6,796 bases of DNA from Reyranella sp. GTDB taxonomy: Bacteria; Pseudomonadota; Alphaproteobacteria; Reyranellales; Reyranellaceae. Positions 1 through 6,796 of the stretch are shown piece after piece. Each line of letters opens with the position of its first letter. The first letter of the stretch is position 1. The stretch covers positions 1-6,796 of the forward strand of contig JADHLS010000282.1 of assembly GCA_016780605.1 (NCBI GenBank), written 5' to 3'. The notes beneath the pieces were generated by a model. That model was not told the origin of the DNA. It saw only the letters and a list, made by a program, of their open reading frames with translations, and made no database searches. The translations under genes were made by a program, and so were the position numbers.

Positions 1-1002
1 TCAGAAACTCCGCTTCGGTCCGACCTCTTCCCGGAAATATCGCCCTACGCCAGCGGCATGCTGGCGGTCGACGGGCGGCATACGCTCTACTGGGAGCAGA
101 GCGGCAATCCGGAGGGCGTGCCGGTGCTGTTCCTGCATGGCGGGCCCGGTGCCGGCTCGGCCCCGGTGCATCGCCGCTTCTTCGACCCGCAGTTCTACCG
201 CATCGTCGTTTTCGACCAGCGCGGCTGCGGCCGGTCCATGCCCCTCGGCGAGCTGCACGACAACACCACCGGCCATCTCGTGGCCGACATGGAAAAGCTG
301 CGCCTGCATCTTGGGATCAATCAATGGCTGCTGTTCGGCGGTTCGTGGGGCAGCACGCTGGCACTCGCCTACGGGCTGCGCCATCCCGAGCGCGTCACCG
401 GCTTCGTGCTGCGCGGCATCTTCCTCGGCGCCCGCTCGGAGATCGAATGGTTCCTGCACGGCATGCGGGCGATCTTCCCCGAGGCCTGGCGCGACTTCGC
501 CGAGCACCTCCCCGCCGCCGAGCGTGGCGATCTTCTCGGCAACTACTATCATCGCCTGACCGACCGCAATCCTGACAATCATCGTCCCGCCTCGCGCGCC
601 TGGAGCCGCTACGAGGCGGCCTGCTCGACGCTCTATCCGACGGCCCGCGCCCCATTCGAAGCCGACCACGGCGGCTTCGCCCTCGCGCTGTCGCGCATCG
701 AGGCCCATTACTTTGCCCACGGAACCTTCGTGCCCGAGGGCTGGCCGTGGTCCGACCTCGATCGCGTACGTCATCTGCCCTGCACCATCGTGCAGGGCCG
801 CTACGACATCGTCTGTCCGCCGGTGACCGCCGATGCGCTGGCGCGGGCCTGGCCCGAGGCGCGCTACGTGGTGGTGCCGGACGCCGGCCACAGCGCGCTC
901 GAGCCCGGCATTCGCGCCGCACTGGTCAACGCCACGGAAAGCTTCCGCCTCTCCAGCAGCGACGTCGACCTCTTCGCACCGCGCTTTCCCTGGGAAACGT
1001 GA
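1..1002 (+). CDS. pip: Proline iminopeptidase (alpha/beta hydrolase, peptidase family S33), 5'-partial
   Basis: Cytoplasmic serine aminopeptidase that removes N-terminal proline from peptides. The frame is open from base 1 and the residues before the first ATG (base 58), including LFPEISPYASGML, match the conserved family N-terminus, so ATG 58 is internal and the true start lies just left of the window. Numbering the first full codon as residue 1, 333 residues are visible. The oxyanion-hole motif HGGPG is at 46-50, the nucleophile elbow GGSWGS gives Ser115 (bases 343-345), Asp269 lies in GRYDIVCP and His297 in DAGHS. This is the complete Ser-Asp-His triad, at spacing close to characterised PIPs (about 310-320 residues). 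The C-terminus runs some 15 residues longer after the His than in the short members. There is no signal peptide or membrane segment. The TGA stop at 1000-1002 almost touches the next gene, suggesting an operon. The triad and HGGPG make the family assignment firm; substrate preference is inferred from family. Confidence 0.93.
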   Translation, partial: SETPLRSDLFPEISPYASGMLAVDGRHTLYWEQSGNPEGVPVLFLHGGPGAGSAPVHRRFFDPQFYRIVVFDQRGCGRSMPLGELHDNTTGHLVADMEKLRLHLGINQWLLFGGSWGSTLALAYGLRHPERVTGFVLRGIFLGARSEIEWFLHGMRAIFPEAWRDFAEHLPAAERGDLLGNYYHRLTDRNPDNHRPASRAWSRYEAACSTLYPTARAPFEADHGGFALALSRIEAHYFAHGTFVPEGWPWSDLDRVRHLPCTIVQGRYDIVCPPVTADALARAWPEARYVVVPDAGHSALEPGIRAALVNATESFRLSSSDVDLFAPRFPWET

Positions 1003-1008
1003 GTGGAG

Positions 1009-2064
1009 ATGAGCGTCGAGCTTCCGCCGGAACAGACTGGGCCGGCAGCCTGGTACGGCCCCGCGATGGCCAAGCGCGACGACTGGCTGATGCCGCTTAG
1101 CCCGGCAGAAATCGCCGAGGTCGAAAGCGCCGCAAAGACGCTGGCCGAGCGCGAAGCCGATATCGCAGCGATCACCACTCGAGACTTTCCACTGCCCACG
1201 CTCGGCTCAAAGCTCAAGGCACGCGTGCGCGACGAAGTGCTGAACGGCCGCGGCTTCCTGCTGCTGCGCGGGCTGCCCGTCGAGCGCTGGTCGATGCGCG
1301 AGGCGGCAACGGCGTTCTTCGGTCTTGGCACGCATCTCGGCAGCGCCCGCTCGCAGAACGGCAAGGGCCATGTACTGGGTCACGTCCAGGATCTCGGCCT
1401 CGACGTGCACGATCCCAACGTGCGCATCTACCAGACCAACGAACGGCAGACCTATCACACGGATTCCTGCGACATCGTCGCCCTGCTGTGCCTCAGGACC
1501 GCCAAGTCCGGCGGCCTGTCGGCGCTGGTGAGCTCGACCACGATCTTCAACGAGATGCGGCGTCGCCGCCCCGACCTCTTGAAGCTGCTGTTCGAGCCGG
1601 TGGCCACCGACCGCCGCGGCGAGGTACCCGAAGGCCAGAAGCCCTTCTTCCAGATCCCGACGTTCAACTGGCACAAAGGCTTTCTCACCGCGATCTACCA
1701 GCGCCAGTACATCGACTCCGCGCAGCGTTTCCCCGAGGCACCGCGCCTCACGCCCAAGCATGTCGAGGCGCTCGACCTGTTCGATGCGCTGGCCAACGAT
1801 CCCGCCCTGCATCTCTTCATGGAGTTCAAGCCGGGCGACGTGCAGCTGGTCCACAATCACACCATGCTGCACGACCGCACCGGCTTCGTGGACTGGCCCG
1901 AGCCGGATCGCCGCCGCCATCTCCTGCGCCTGTGGCTCGCGGCGTCCGATGCCCGGCCCCTGCCTGAGGCCTTCGCCCAGCGCTATGGCACGGTCACGAT
2001 CGGCGACCGCGGCGGCATCATCGTGCGCGGCACGCGGCTGCACGCACCCCTGGAGGCAGTCTGA
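1009..2064 (+). CDS. TauD/TfdA-family Fe(II)/2-oxoglutarate-dependent dioxygenase, substrate unknown
   Basis: Predicted soluble non-heme iron oxygenase that couples oxidative decarboxylation of 2-oxoglutarate to hydroxylation of an unidentified substrate. Starting at ATG 1009 the protein has 351 residues. The facial triad is visible: His150 and Asp152 in YHTDSCD, and His288 in the distal block NHTMLHDR, where Asn283 sits five residues before the His as in TauD-like enzymes. Arg303 and Arg307 in RRRHLLRLWL, 15 and 19 residues after that His, are placed to bind the 2-oxoglutarate carboxylate. The N-terminal 100 residues, including AAWYGPAMAKRDDW, are typical of a proteobacterial subgroup of unknown function rather than of taurine dioxygenase itself. 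An in-frame GTG at 1003 directly follows the pip stop and is an alternative start adding two residues; neither start has a strong Shine-Dalgarno, so translational coupling to pip is likely. The name tauD should not be applied. Confidence 0.88.
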   Translation: MSVELPPEQTGPAAWYGPAMAKRDDWLMPLSPAEIAEVESAAKTLAEREADIAAITTRDFPLPTLGSKLKARVRDEVLNGRGFLLLRGLPVERWSMREAATAFFGLGTHLGSARSQNGKGHVLGHVQDLGLDVHDPNVRIYQTNERQTYHTDSCDIVALLCLRTAKSGGLSALVSSTTIFNEMRRRRPDLLKLLFEPVATDRRGEVPEGQKPFFQIPTFNWHKGFLTAIYQRQYIDSAQRFPEAPRLTPKHVEALDLFDALANDPALHLFMEFKPGDVQLVHNHTMLHDRTGFVDWPEPDRRRHLLRLWLAASDARPLPEAFAQRYGTVTIGDRGGIIVRGTRLHAPLEAV

Positions 2065-2070
2065 CGCGGG

Positions 2071-2098
2071 TTGACCGCAGCCACGGTCATCCCTAAGT
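2071..2098 (+). promoter_or_regulatory. Weak candidate heat-shock (RpoH-type) promoter with dyad, upstream of grpE
   Basis: TTGACC at 2071-2076 resembles a -35 box, and CCTAAGT at 2092-2098 matches six of seven positions of the alphaproteobacterial RpoH -10 pattern CYTATNT. Counting the -35 core as TTG preceded by G2070, the spacer to the -10 is 18 bases, inside the 17-18 range known for that pattern. The start site would fall near 2104-2106, about 35 bases before the grpE ATG. The -35 overlaps a 6-bp inverted repeat (TGACCG at 2072-2077, CGGTCA at 2084-2089) that could be an operator or the end of the upstream transcript. The -10 is imperfect, so this is a candidate only. Confidence 0.35.
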
Positions 2099-2122
2099 CA
2101 AGGCCGCCTAAAGAAACCACTT

Positions 2123-2136
2123 GTTATAGGGATAAC
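2123..2136 (+). promoter_or_regulatory. grpE ribosome binding site in the loop of an AU-rich hairpin
   Basis: The best Shine-Dalgarno for grpE is AGGG at 2128-2131, seven bases before ATG 2139, which supports that start. It is flanked by perfect 5-base complements, GTTAT (2123-2127) and ATAAC (2132-2136), so it sits in a four-base loop of a weak, mostly A-U hairpin, with a possible extra U-G pair at 2122/2137. Whether this affects ribosome access is inference. Confidence 0.5.
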
Positions 2137-2138
2137 GT

Positions 2139-2723
2139 ATGGCCAGCGATCCATCCGCGGGCGACGCCCGGGCTGAGATGCCGGTCGAGCCGTCCGACGA
2201 CAACCTCGACATTCCGGCAAAGCCCGAGAACGAGCTTGATCAGCTTCGCGCCGAGAAGGCCGAGGCACAGGACAAGCTTCTGCGTGCGCTCGCCGAGGCA
2301 CAGAACGTGCGCCGCCGCGCCCAGCAGGATGTCGAGCGCGAGCGCAAGTTCGGCATCGAGCGCTTCGCCAAGGACATCCTGTCGGTCGCCGACAATCTCG
2401 GCCGCGCGCTTTCCGCCCTGCCCGATAGCGGTGCGATCGAGCCGGCGCTGAAGAACGTGATCGTGGGCGTCCAGGCTACCGAGCGCGAGCTGCAGTCCGT
2501 CCTGGAGCGTCATGGCGTCACCCGCATCGAGGCGCTGGGCAAGCCGTTCAACGCCGAATTCCATCAGGCGATGATGGAGATCGAGGACCCGTCGGTACCC
2601 TCCGGCACGGTCGTGCAGGAGCTGATCCCGGGGTATCTGATCGCCGGCCGTCTGTTGCGCGCCGCCATGGTTGCGGTGTCCAAGGGCGGTCCCGCGGTCC
2701 GTCCGGCGAGCAACGAGAACTAA
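2139..2723 (+). CDS. grpE: GrpE, nucleotide exchange factor of DnaK
   Basis: Cytosolic co-chaperone that acts as a dimer to open the DnaK nucleotide-binding cleft, releasing ADP and so resetting the Hsp70 cycle. The 194-residue length is normal for the family. Residues 1-30 are acidic and disorder-prone. Residues about 31-90 form a charged, heptad-like helix (NELDQLRAEKAEAQDK onward, then RRRAQQDVERERKFGIERFAKDIL), the long dimerising coiled coil. The C-terminal beta-wing carries the family signature starting at FNAEFHQAMMEI and continuing through VPSGTVVQELIPGYLIAGRLLRAAMVAVSKG. ATG 2139 is supported by AGGG seven bases upstream and by the family length. It lies 74 bases after the dioxygenase gene and 193 bases before dnaK on the same strand. 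The flanking control elements are described separately. Identity is very secure from both sequence and neighbours. Confidence 0.97.
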   Translation: MASDPSAGDARAEMPVEPSDDNLDIPAKPENELDQLRAEKAEAQDKLLRALAEAQNVRRRAQQDVERERKFGIERFAKDILSVADNLGRALSALPDSGAIEPALKNVIVGVQATERELQSVLERHGVTRIEALGKPFNAEFHQAMMEIEDPSVPSGTVVQELIPGYLIAGRLLRAAMVAVSKGGPAVRPASNEN

Positions 2724-2732
2724 TCCGTGGCC

Positions 2733-2779
2733 CGGCCGAAAAGGGCCTTGGGCCGCAGCAATTCGTCACTTTTCGGCCG
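2733..2779 (+). terminator. Inverted repeat after grpE, possible terminator or attenuator
   Basis: CGGCCGAAAAG at 2733-2743 is the exact reverse complement of CTTTTCGGCCG at 2769-2779, an 11-bp perfect stem with a 25-base loop, starting ten bases after the grpE stop. The loop contains a second small hairpin, GGCC-TTG-GGCC (2744-2754), and an alternative pairing GGCCC (2729-2733) with GGGCC (2743-2747) is possible. There is no T-run after the stem, so it is not a canonical intrinsic terminator. It could limit read-through from grpE or protect the grpE mRNA 3' end. Confidence 0.45.
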
Positions 2780-2787
2780 TCAAGTCC

Positions 2788-2816
2788 ATTGCAGGCGGCC
2801 CTTTAGGACCTATATA
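2788..2816 (+). promoter_or_regulatory. Heat-shock (RpoH/sigma-32-type) promoter of dnaK
   Basis: CCTATAT at 2809-2815 matches the alphaproteobacterial sigma-32 -10 pattern CYTATNT at every position. ATTG at 2788-2791 matches three of four bases of the CTTG -35 core, and the spacer between them is 17 bases, inside the accepted 17-18 range. Transcription would begin near 2821-2824, giving a leader of about 95 bases before the dnaK ATG at 2917. The pattern is recalled from published alphaproteobacterial heat-shock promoter comparisons; the start site is inferred. Confidence 0.65.
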
Positions 2817-2824
2817 GCCCCTGT

Positions 2825-2897
2825 CCTGACCCGGTTTTTCCGGCAGGTAACGCTTTTGGGGGTTGGCGAGGCGCCTTCGGGGCCAAGACGACCTGCC
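2825..2897 (+). promoter_or_regulatory. Structured dnaK leader RNA with mutually exclusive pairings (candidate)
   Basis: Two foldings compete. One is a 5' hairpin: CCTG (2825-2828) with CAGG (2844-2847), a two-base bulge, then CCGG (2831-2834) with CCGG (2840-2843) around a five-T loop. The other pairs GGCAGGT (2842-2848) with ACCTGCC (2891-2897), enclosing TTGG (2863-2866) with CCAA (2883-2886) and a CC-TTCG-GG tip at 2874-2881. Both use bases 2842-2847. The Shine-Dalgarno lies immediately 3' of the long-range stem. No known riboswitch or thermometer class is recognised. Confidence 0.35.
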
Positions 2898-2898
2898 T

Positions 2899-2909
2899 AG
2901 GGAAGAGAG
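2899..2909 (+). promoter_or_regulatory. dnaK ribosome binding site
   Basis: The purine-rich stretch AGGGAAGAGAG ends seven bases before ATG 2917 and has AGGGA as its anti-16S core. It decides the start: an upstream in-frame start at 2863 would add 18 residues that no DnaK has, whereas [14 protein letters not shown] at 2917 is the standard Hsp70 N-terminus. Confidence 0.8.
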
Positions 2910-2916
2910 AGCAGTC

Positions 2917-4869
<1,953 letters not shown>

Positions 4870-4890
4870 TCTGGAGCGAGACAGCAAACA

Positions 4891-4916
4891 CGGCCTCCCG
4901 CACAAGCGGGAGGCCG
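4891..4916 (+). terminator. Hairpin between dnaK and dnaJ, attenuator or partial terminator
   Basis: CGGCCTCCCGC (4891-4901) pairs perfectly with GCGGGAGGCCG (4906-4916) around the four-base loop ACAA, an 11-bp and very stable stem 21 bases after the dnaK stop. The following ATCTTTAG has only three consecutive Ts, so termination is probably partial. This fits the common need for less DnaJ than DnaK. The same stem could also block 3' exonucleases and stabilise a dnaK-only mRNA after processing. Confidence 0.7.
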
Positions 4917-4951
4917 ATCTTTAGGCGGCAAGTGGGGGCTGCGTAGGGCGT

Positions 4952-6085
4952 ATGTCGCAGGACTATTACGAGCTGCTCGGAGTCAACCGGACGGCGAGCG
5001 CCGATGACATCAAAAAGGCGTTTCGAAAGCTTGCCATGCAGCATCACCCGGATCGCAACCGGGACGACAAGGACGCCGAGCGCAAGTTCAAGGAAATCAA
5101 TCACGCCTACGATATCCTGAAGGACCCGGACAAGCGTGCGGCCTACGACCGCTACGGAGCGGCGGCCTTCGAAGGCGGCATGGGCCCCGGCGGACCAGGC
5201 GGACCCTTCCAGGGCCAGGGCTTCGATTTCGGCTCCGTGTTCGGCGACATCTTCGAGGAGATGTTCGGCGCCGGCGGGCCGCGCGGACGCGGCGGACGCG
5301 CTGACATGCGCGGCCAGGACCTGCGCTTCAATCTCGAGATCACGCTTGAACAGGCCTATGGCGGCACCGAGGCCACCGTTCGCGTGCCGACGTCGGTCGC
5401 CTGCGAGGCCTGCAAGGGCAGCGGCGCGGAGCCCGGCTCCAAGCCGCAGCAATGCCCGACCTGCCATGGCCGCGGACGCATCAGGGCCCAGCAGGGCTTC
5501 TTCACCGTCGAGCGCACCTGCCATGCCTGCCACGGCGCCGGCCAGGTGATCGACAAGCCCTGCCGCGCCTGCGCGGGCCAGGGCCGCACGCGCAAGGACA
5601 AGACGCTCAAGGTCAACATCCCCGCGGGCGTCGAGGACGGCACCCGGATCCGCCTGTCCGGCGAGGGCGAGGCCGGCGCGCGCGGCGGACCGGCGGGCGA
5701 TCTCTACGTCTTCCTGTCGGTGCGCCGGCACCAGCTGTTCGAGCGCGAGGGAGCCGACGTGCATTGCCGCGTGCCCATCTCGATGGTGCAGGCGACGCTC
5801 GGCGGCAACATCGAGGTGCCGACCCTCGACGGCAAGATGGCCCGCATCAACGTCCCGGCCGGCGCCCAGGGCGGCCACCAGTTCCGCCTGCGCGGCAAGG
5901 GCATGCCCATCGTGCGCTCGGCCCAGCGTGGCGACATGTACATCGAGATCAACGTCGAGACGCCGACCAACCTCACGGCCAAGCAGAAGGAACTGCTGAA
6001 GGAGTTCGAGAAGGCCGGCAAGACCAGCCCCGAATCCGAAGGCTTCTTCAGCAAGGTGAAGGAGATGTTCGGCGGCGACGATTAG
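4952..6085 (+). CDS. dnaJ: DnaJ, Hsp40 co-chaperone (type I, full domain set)
   Basis: Cytosolic co-chaperone that captures unfolded substrate, hands it to DnaK and stimulates its ATPase. The 377-residue length is standard. The J domain (about 1-70) has the essential HPD at 32-34 in AMQHHPDRN. It is followed by a Gly/Phe-rich linker (about 75-110, for example [15 protein letters not shown]). The zinc region carries four CxxCxGxG motifs with cysteines at 151/154 (CEACKGSG), 168/171 (CPTCHGRG), 190/193 (CHACHGAG) and 204/207 (CRACAGQG), enough for two Zn ions. The C-terminal substrate-binding and dimerisation region follows. The start at 4952 fits the family N-terminus (QDYYELLGV). The nearest Shine-Dalgarno, AGGG at 4945-4948, is only three bases away and GGGGG at 4934-4938 is rather far, so initiation may be modest. 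It lies 82 bases after dnaK, beyond the hairpin, and most likely depends on read-through from dnaK. Confidence 0.98.
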   Translation: MSQDYYELLGVNRTASADDIKKAFRKLAMQHHPDRNRDDKDAERKFKEINHAYDILKDPDKRAAYDRYGAAAFEGGMGPGGPGGPFQGQGFDFGSVFGDIFEEMFGAGGPRGRGGRADMRGQDLRFNLEITLEQAYGGTEATVRVPTSVACEACKGSGAEPGSKPQQCPTCHGRGRIRAQQGFFTVERTCHACHGAGQVIDKPCRACAGQGRTRKDKTLKVNIPAGVEDGTRIRLSGEGEAGARGGPAGDLYVFLSVRRHQLFEREGADVHCRVPISMVQATLGGNIEVPTLDGKMARINVPAGAQGGHQFRLRGKGMPIVRSAQRGDMYIEINVETPTNLTAKQKELLKEFEKAGKTSPESEGFFSKVKEMFGGDD

Positions 6086-6086
6086 C

Positions 6087-6155
6087 CTTGCCGGACCGCG
6101 GGCATCTTGCGCGCTCATGATCGTGAGCGGGCCTGGAGGCCCGCGGTCCGGCAAG
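6087..6155. terminator. Long dyad between convergent genes, likely bidirectional terminator or palindromic repeat
   Basis: CTTGCCGGACCGCGGGC (6087-6103) is the exact reverse complement of GCCCGCGGTCCGGCAAG (6139-6155), a 17-bp perfect stem. Inside are CGCTCA/TGAGCG (6112-6117 and 6124-6129) and an alternative hairpin GCGGGCC-TGGA-GGCCCGC (6127-6144). The element begins one base after the dnaJ TAG (6083-6085) and ends one base before the complement of the transporter TAG (6157-6159), so it fills the gap almost exactly. There is no T-run on either side, so termination strength is uncertain; an interspersed palindromic repeat is an alternative reading. Confidence 0.65.
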
Positions 6156-6156
6156 A

Positions 6157-6796
6157 CTAAGCCGCCAACACGCAGCGCACGAGGTGGGTCTCGCCTGTTG
6201 CCCGCAGGCTCGGCGGCTGGGCGGTGCAATCGGGACGCACGAACTTGCAGCGTGGCGCGAAGCTGCAGCCGGTCGGCGCCTCGCCGAGATCGGGCGGCGC
6301 GCCTGGGATCGCCTCGAGCCTCTGGCCGCGCATGCCGTCATGCACGGTCGAAGCGAGCAGGCCGCGGCTGTAGGGGTGTTGCGGCGCATCGACCATCTGC
6401 TCGACGCCCGCCAGCTCGACGATCTTGCCAGCATACATGACGCCGATGCGGTCGGAGACCTCGACCGCGACACCAATGTCGTGCGTCACGAAGATCACGC
6501 CGAGATCGAACTCGCGCTGCAGCTCCCTGATCAAGAGAAGAACCTGAATCTGGACGGTCGCATCGAGCGCCGTGGTCGGCTCGTCGGCCAGCAGCAGGCT
6601 GGGATTGCACGACAGCGCCAGCGCGATCATGGCGCGCTGGCGCATGCCGCCCGACATCTCGTGCGGATAGGCCTTCAGGCGCGTCGCCGGCGAGGGAATC
6701 CGCACCAACTCCAGCAGTTCCTTGGCCCGCTTCCAGGCGTCGGTTTCGCTCTTGCCGGTGTGACGACGAATGGTCTCGGTGATCTGCTGGCCGATG
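6157..6796 (-). CDS. Oligopeptide/dipeptide ABC transporter ATP-binding protein (OppD/DppD-type), 5'-partial
   Basis: Membrane-associated ATPase subunit that powers uptake of peptides or related solutes. The minus-strand frame stays open to the right edge, so TTG 6708 is not the start. The 212 visible residues begin with IGQQITETI, which in relatives lies just after the Q-loop; about 110 residues including Walker A are outside the window. Counting from the edge, the ABC signature MSGGMRQR is at 47-54, Walker [13 protein letters not shown] at 67-78 with catalytic Glu72, and the H-loop FVTHD at 102-106. The C-terminal extension typical of OppD/DppD/OppF follows, with [17 protein letters not shown] and four cysteines (177, 183, 190, 208) in a CSFAPRC type motif, reported to hold an iron-sulfur cluster in some family members. 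It is convergent with dnaJ. D-type rather than F-type is favoured by the Cys motif and IPG block; the substrate cannot be told. Confidence 0.93.
   Translation of the reverse strand, partial: IGQQITETIRRHTGKSETDAWKRAKELLELVRIPSPATRLKAYPHEMSGGMRQRAMIALALSCNPSLLLADEPTTALDATVQIQVLLLIRELQREFDLGVIFVTHDIGVAVEVSDRIGVMYAGKIVELAGVEQMVDAPQHPYSRGLLASTVHDGMRGQRLEAIPGAPPDLGEAPTGCSFAPRCKFVRPDCTAQPPSLRATGETHLVRCVLAA

Noticed and set aside
58..60. ATG 58 as start of proline iminopeptidase
   Set aside because: The preceding in-frame codons encode the conserved family N-terminus, so the ATG is internal.
1..891. Minus-strand open frame opposite pip
   Set aside because: Its composition is a shadow of the pip codons; pip itself has a full catalytic triad.
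1009..2064. Naming the dioxygenase tauD (taurine dioxygenase)
   Set aside because: Only the general fold motifs are shared; the distal motif and N-terminal region belong to a different subgroup, and no taurine transport genes are adjacent.
2127..2136. TAGGGATAAC, identical to the first ten bases of the I-SceI homing-endonuclease site
   Set aside because: The remaining eight bases of the 18-base site do not match, and there is no intron or endonuclease gene; chance similarity around the grpE Shine-Dalgarno.
2863..2916. Upstream start extending dnaK by 18 residues
   Set aside because: The extension is unlike any DnaK N-terminus, and ATG 2917 has a proper Shine-Dalgarno and the canonical [14 protein letters not shown].
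2065..2916. CIRCE operator for HrcA
   Set aside because: No TTAGCACTC / GAGTGCTAA pair is present before grpE or dnaK.
6706..6708. TTG as start of the transporter ATPase
   Set aside because: The frame continues upstream to the window edge with conserved family sequence (IGQQITETI), so the start lies outside the window.

Overview
The window is a high-GC (about two thirds G+C by eye), densely coding piece of a Gram-negative genome, most likely an alphaproteobacterium. The DnaK, GrpE and DnaJ sequences look alphaproteobacterial. The best promoter candidate, upstream of dnaK, fits the RpoH (sigma-32) pattern described for alphaproteobacteria, CTTG-N17/18-CYTATNT. The genus cannot be fixed from this alone; a Reyranella-like or Rhizobiales/Rhodospirillales-like source is only a guess.

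Layout, left to right. (1) Bases 1-1002, + strand: proline iminopeptidase (pip), open at the left edge and missing only a few N-terminal residues. (2) 1009-2064, +: a TauD/TfdA-type Fe(II)/2-oxoglutarate dioxygenase of unknown substrate, beginning within a few bases of the pip stop and so probably co-transcribed and translationally coupled with it. (3) 2139-2723, +: grpE. (4) 2917-4869, +: dnaK, behind a 193-base leader region that holds a heat-shock-type promoter and foldable RNA. (5) 4952-6085, +: dnaJ, separated from dnaK by an 11-bp GC-rich hairpin. (6) A 69-base dyad-symmetric element fills the gap between the convergent stop codons. (7) 6157-6796, - strand: the C-terminal two thirds of an OppD/DppD-type peptide ABC transporter ATPase, cut by the right edge.

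The core is the Hsp70 chaperone machine. DnaK binds unfolded polypeptides, DnaJ delivers substrate and stimulates ATP hydrolysis, and GrpE exchanges ADP for ATP. The three genes are in order on one strand, but each junction carries a possible control element: a small AU-rich hairpin with the Shine-Dalgarno in its loop before grpE, a dyad plus a separate promoter before dnaK, and a terminator-like hairpin before dnaJ. This suggests the three proteins are made in unequal amounts. No hrcA gene or CIRCE operator is present in the window.

The flanking genes are metabolic. No mobile element, CRISPR array, tRNA or rRNA was seen, and no clearly new multi-gene system is evident. The most interesting material is in the intergenic RNA and DNA structures. 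All gaps are under 300 bases; the largest, 2724-2916, is described below.
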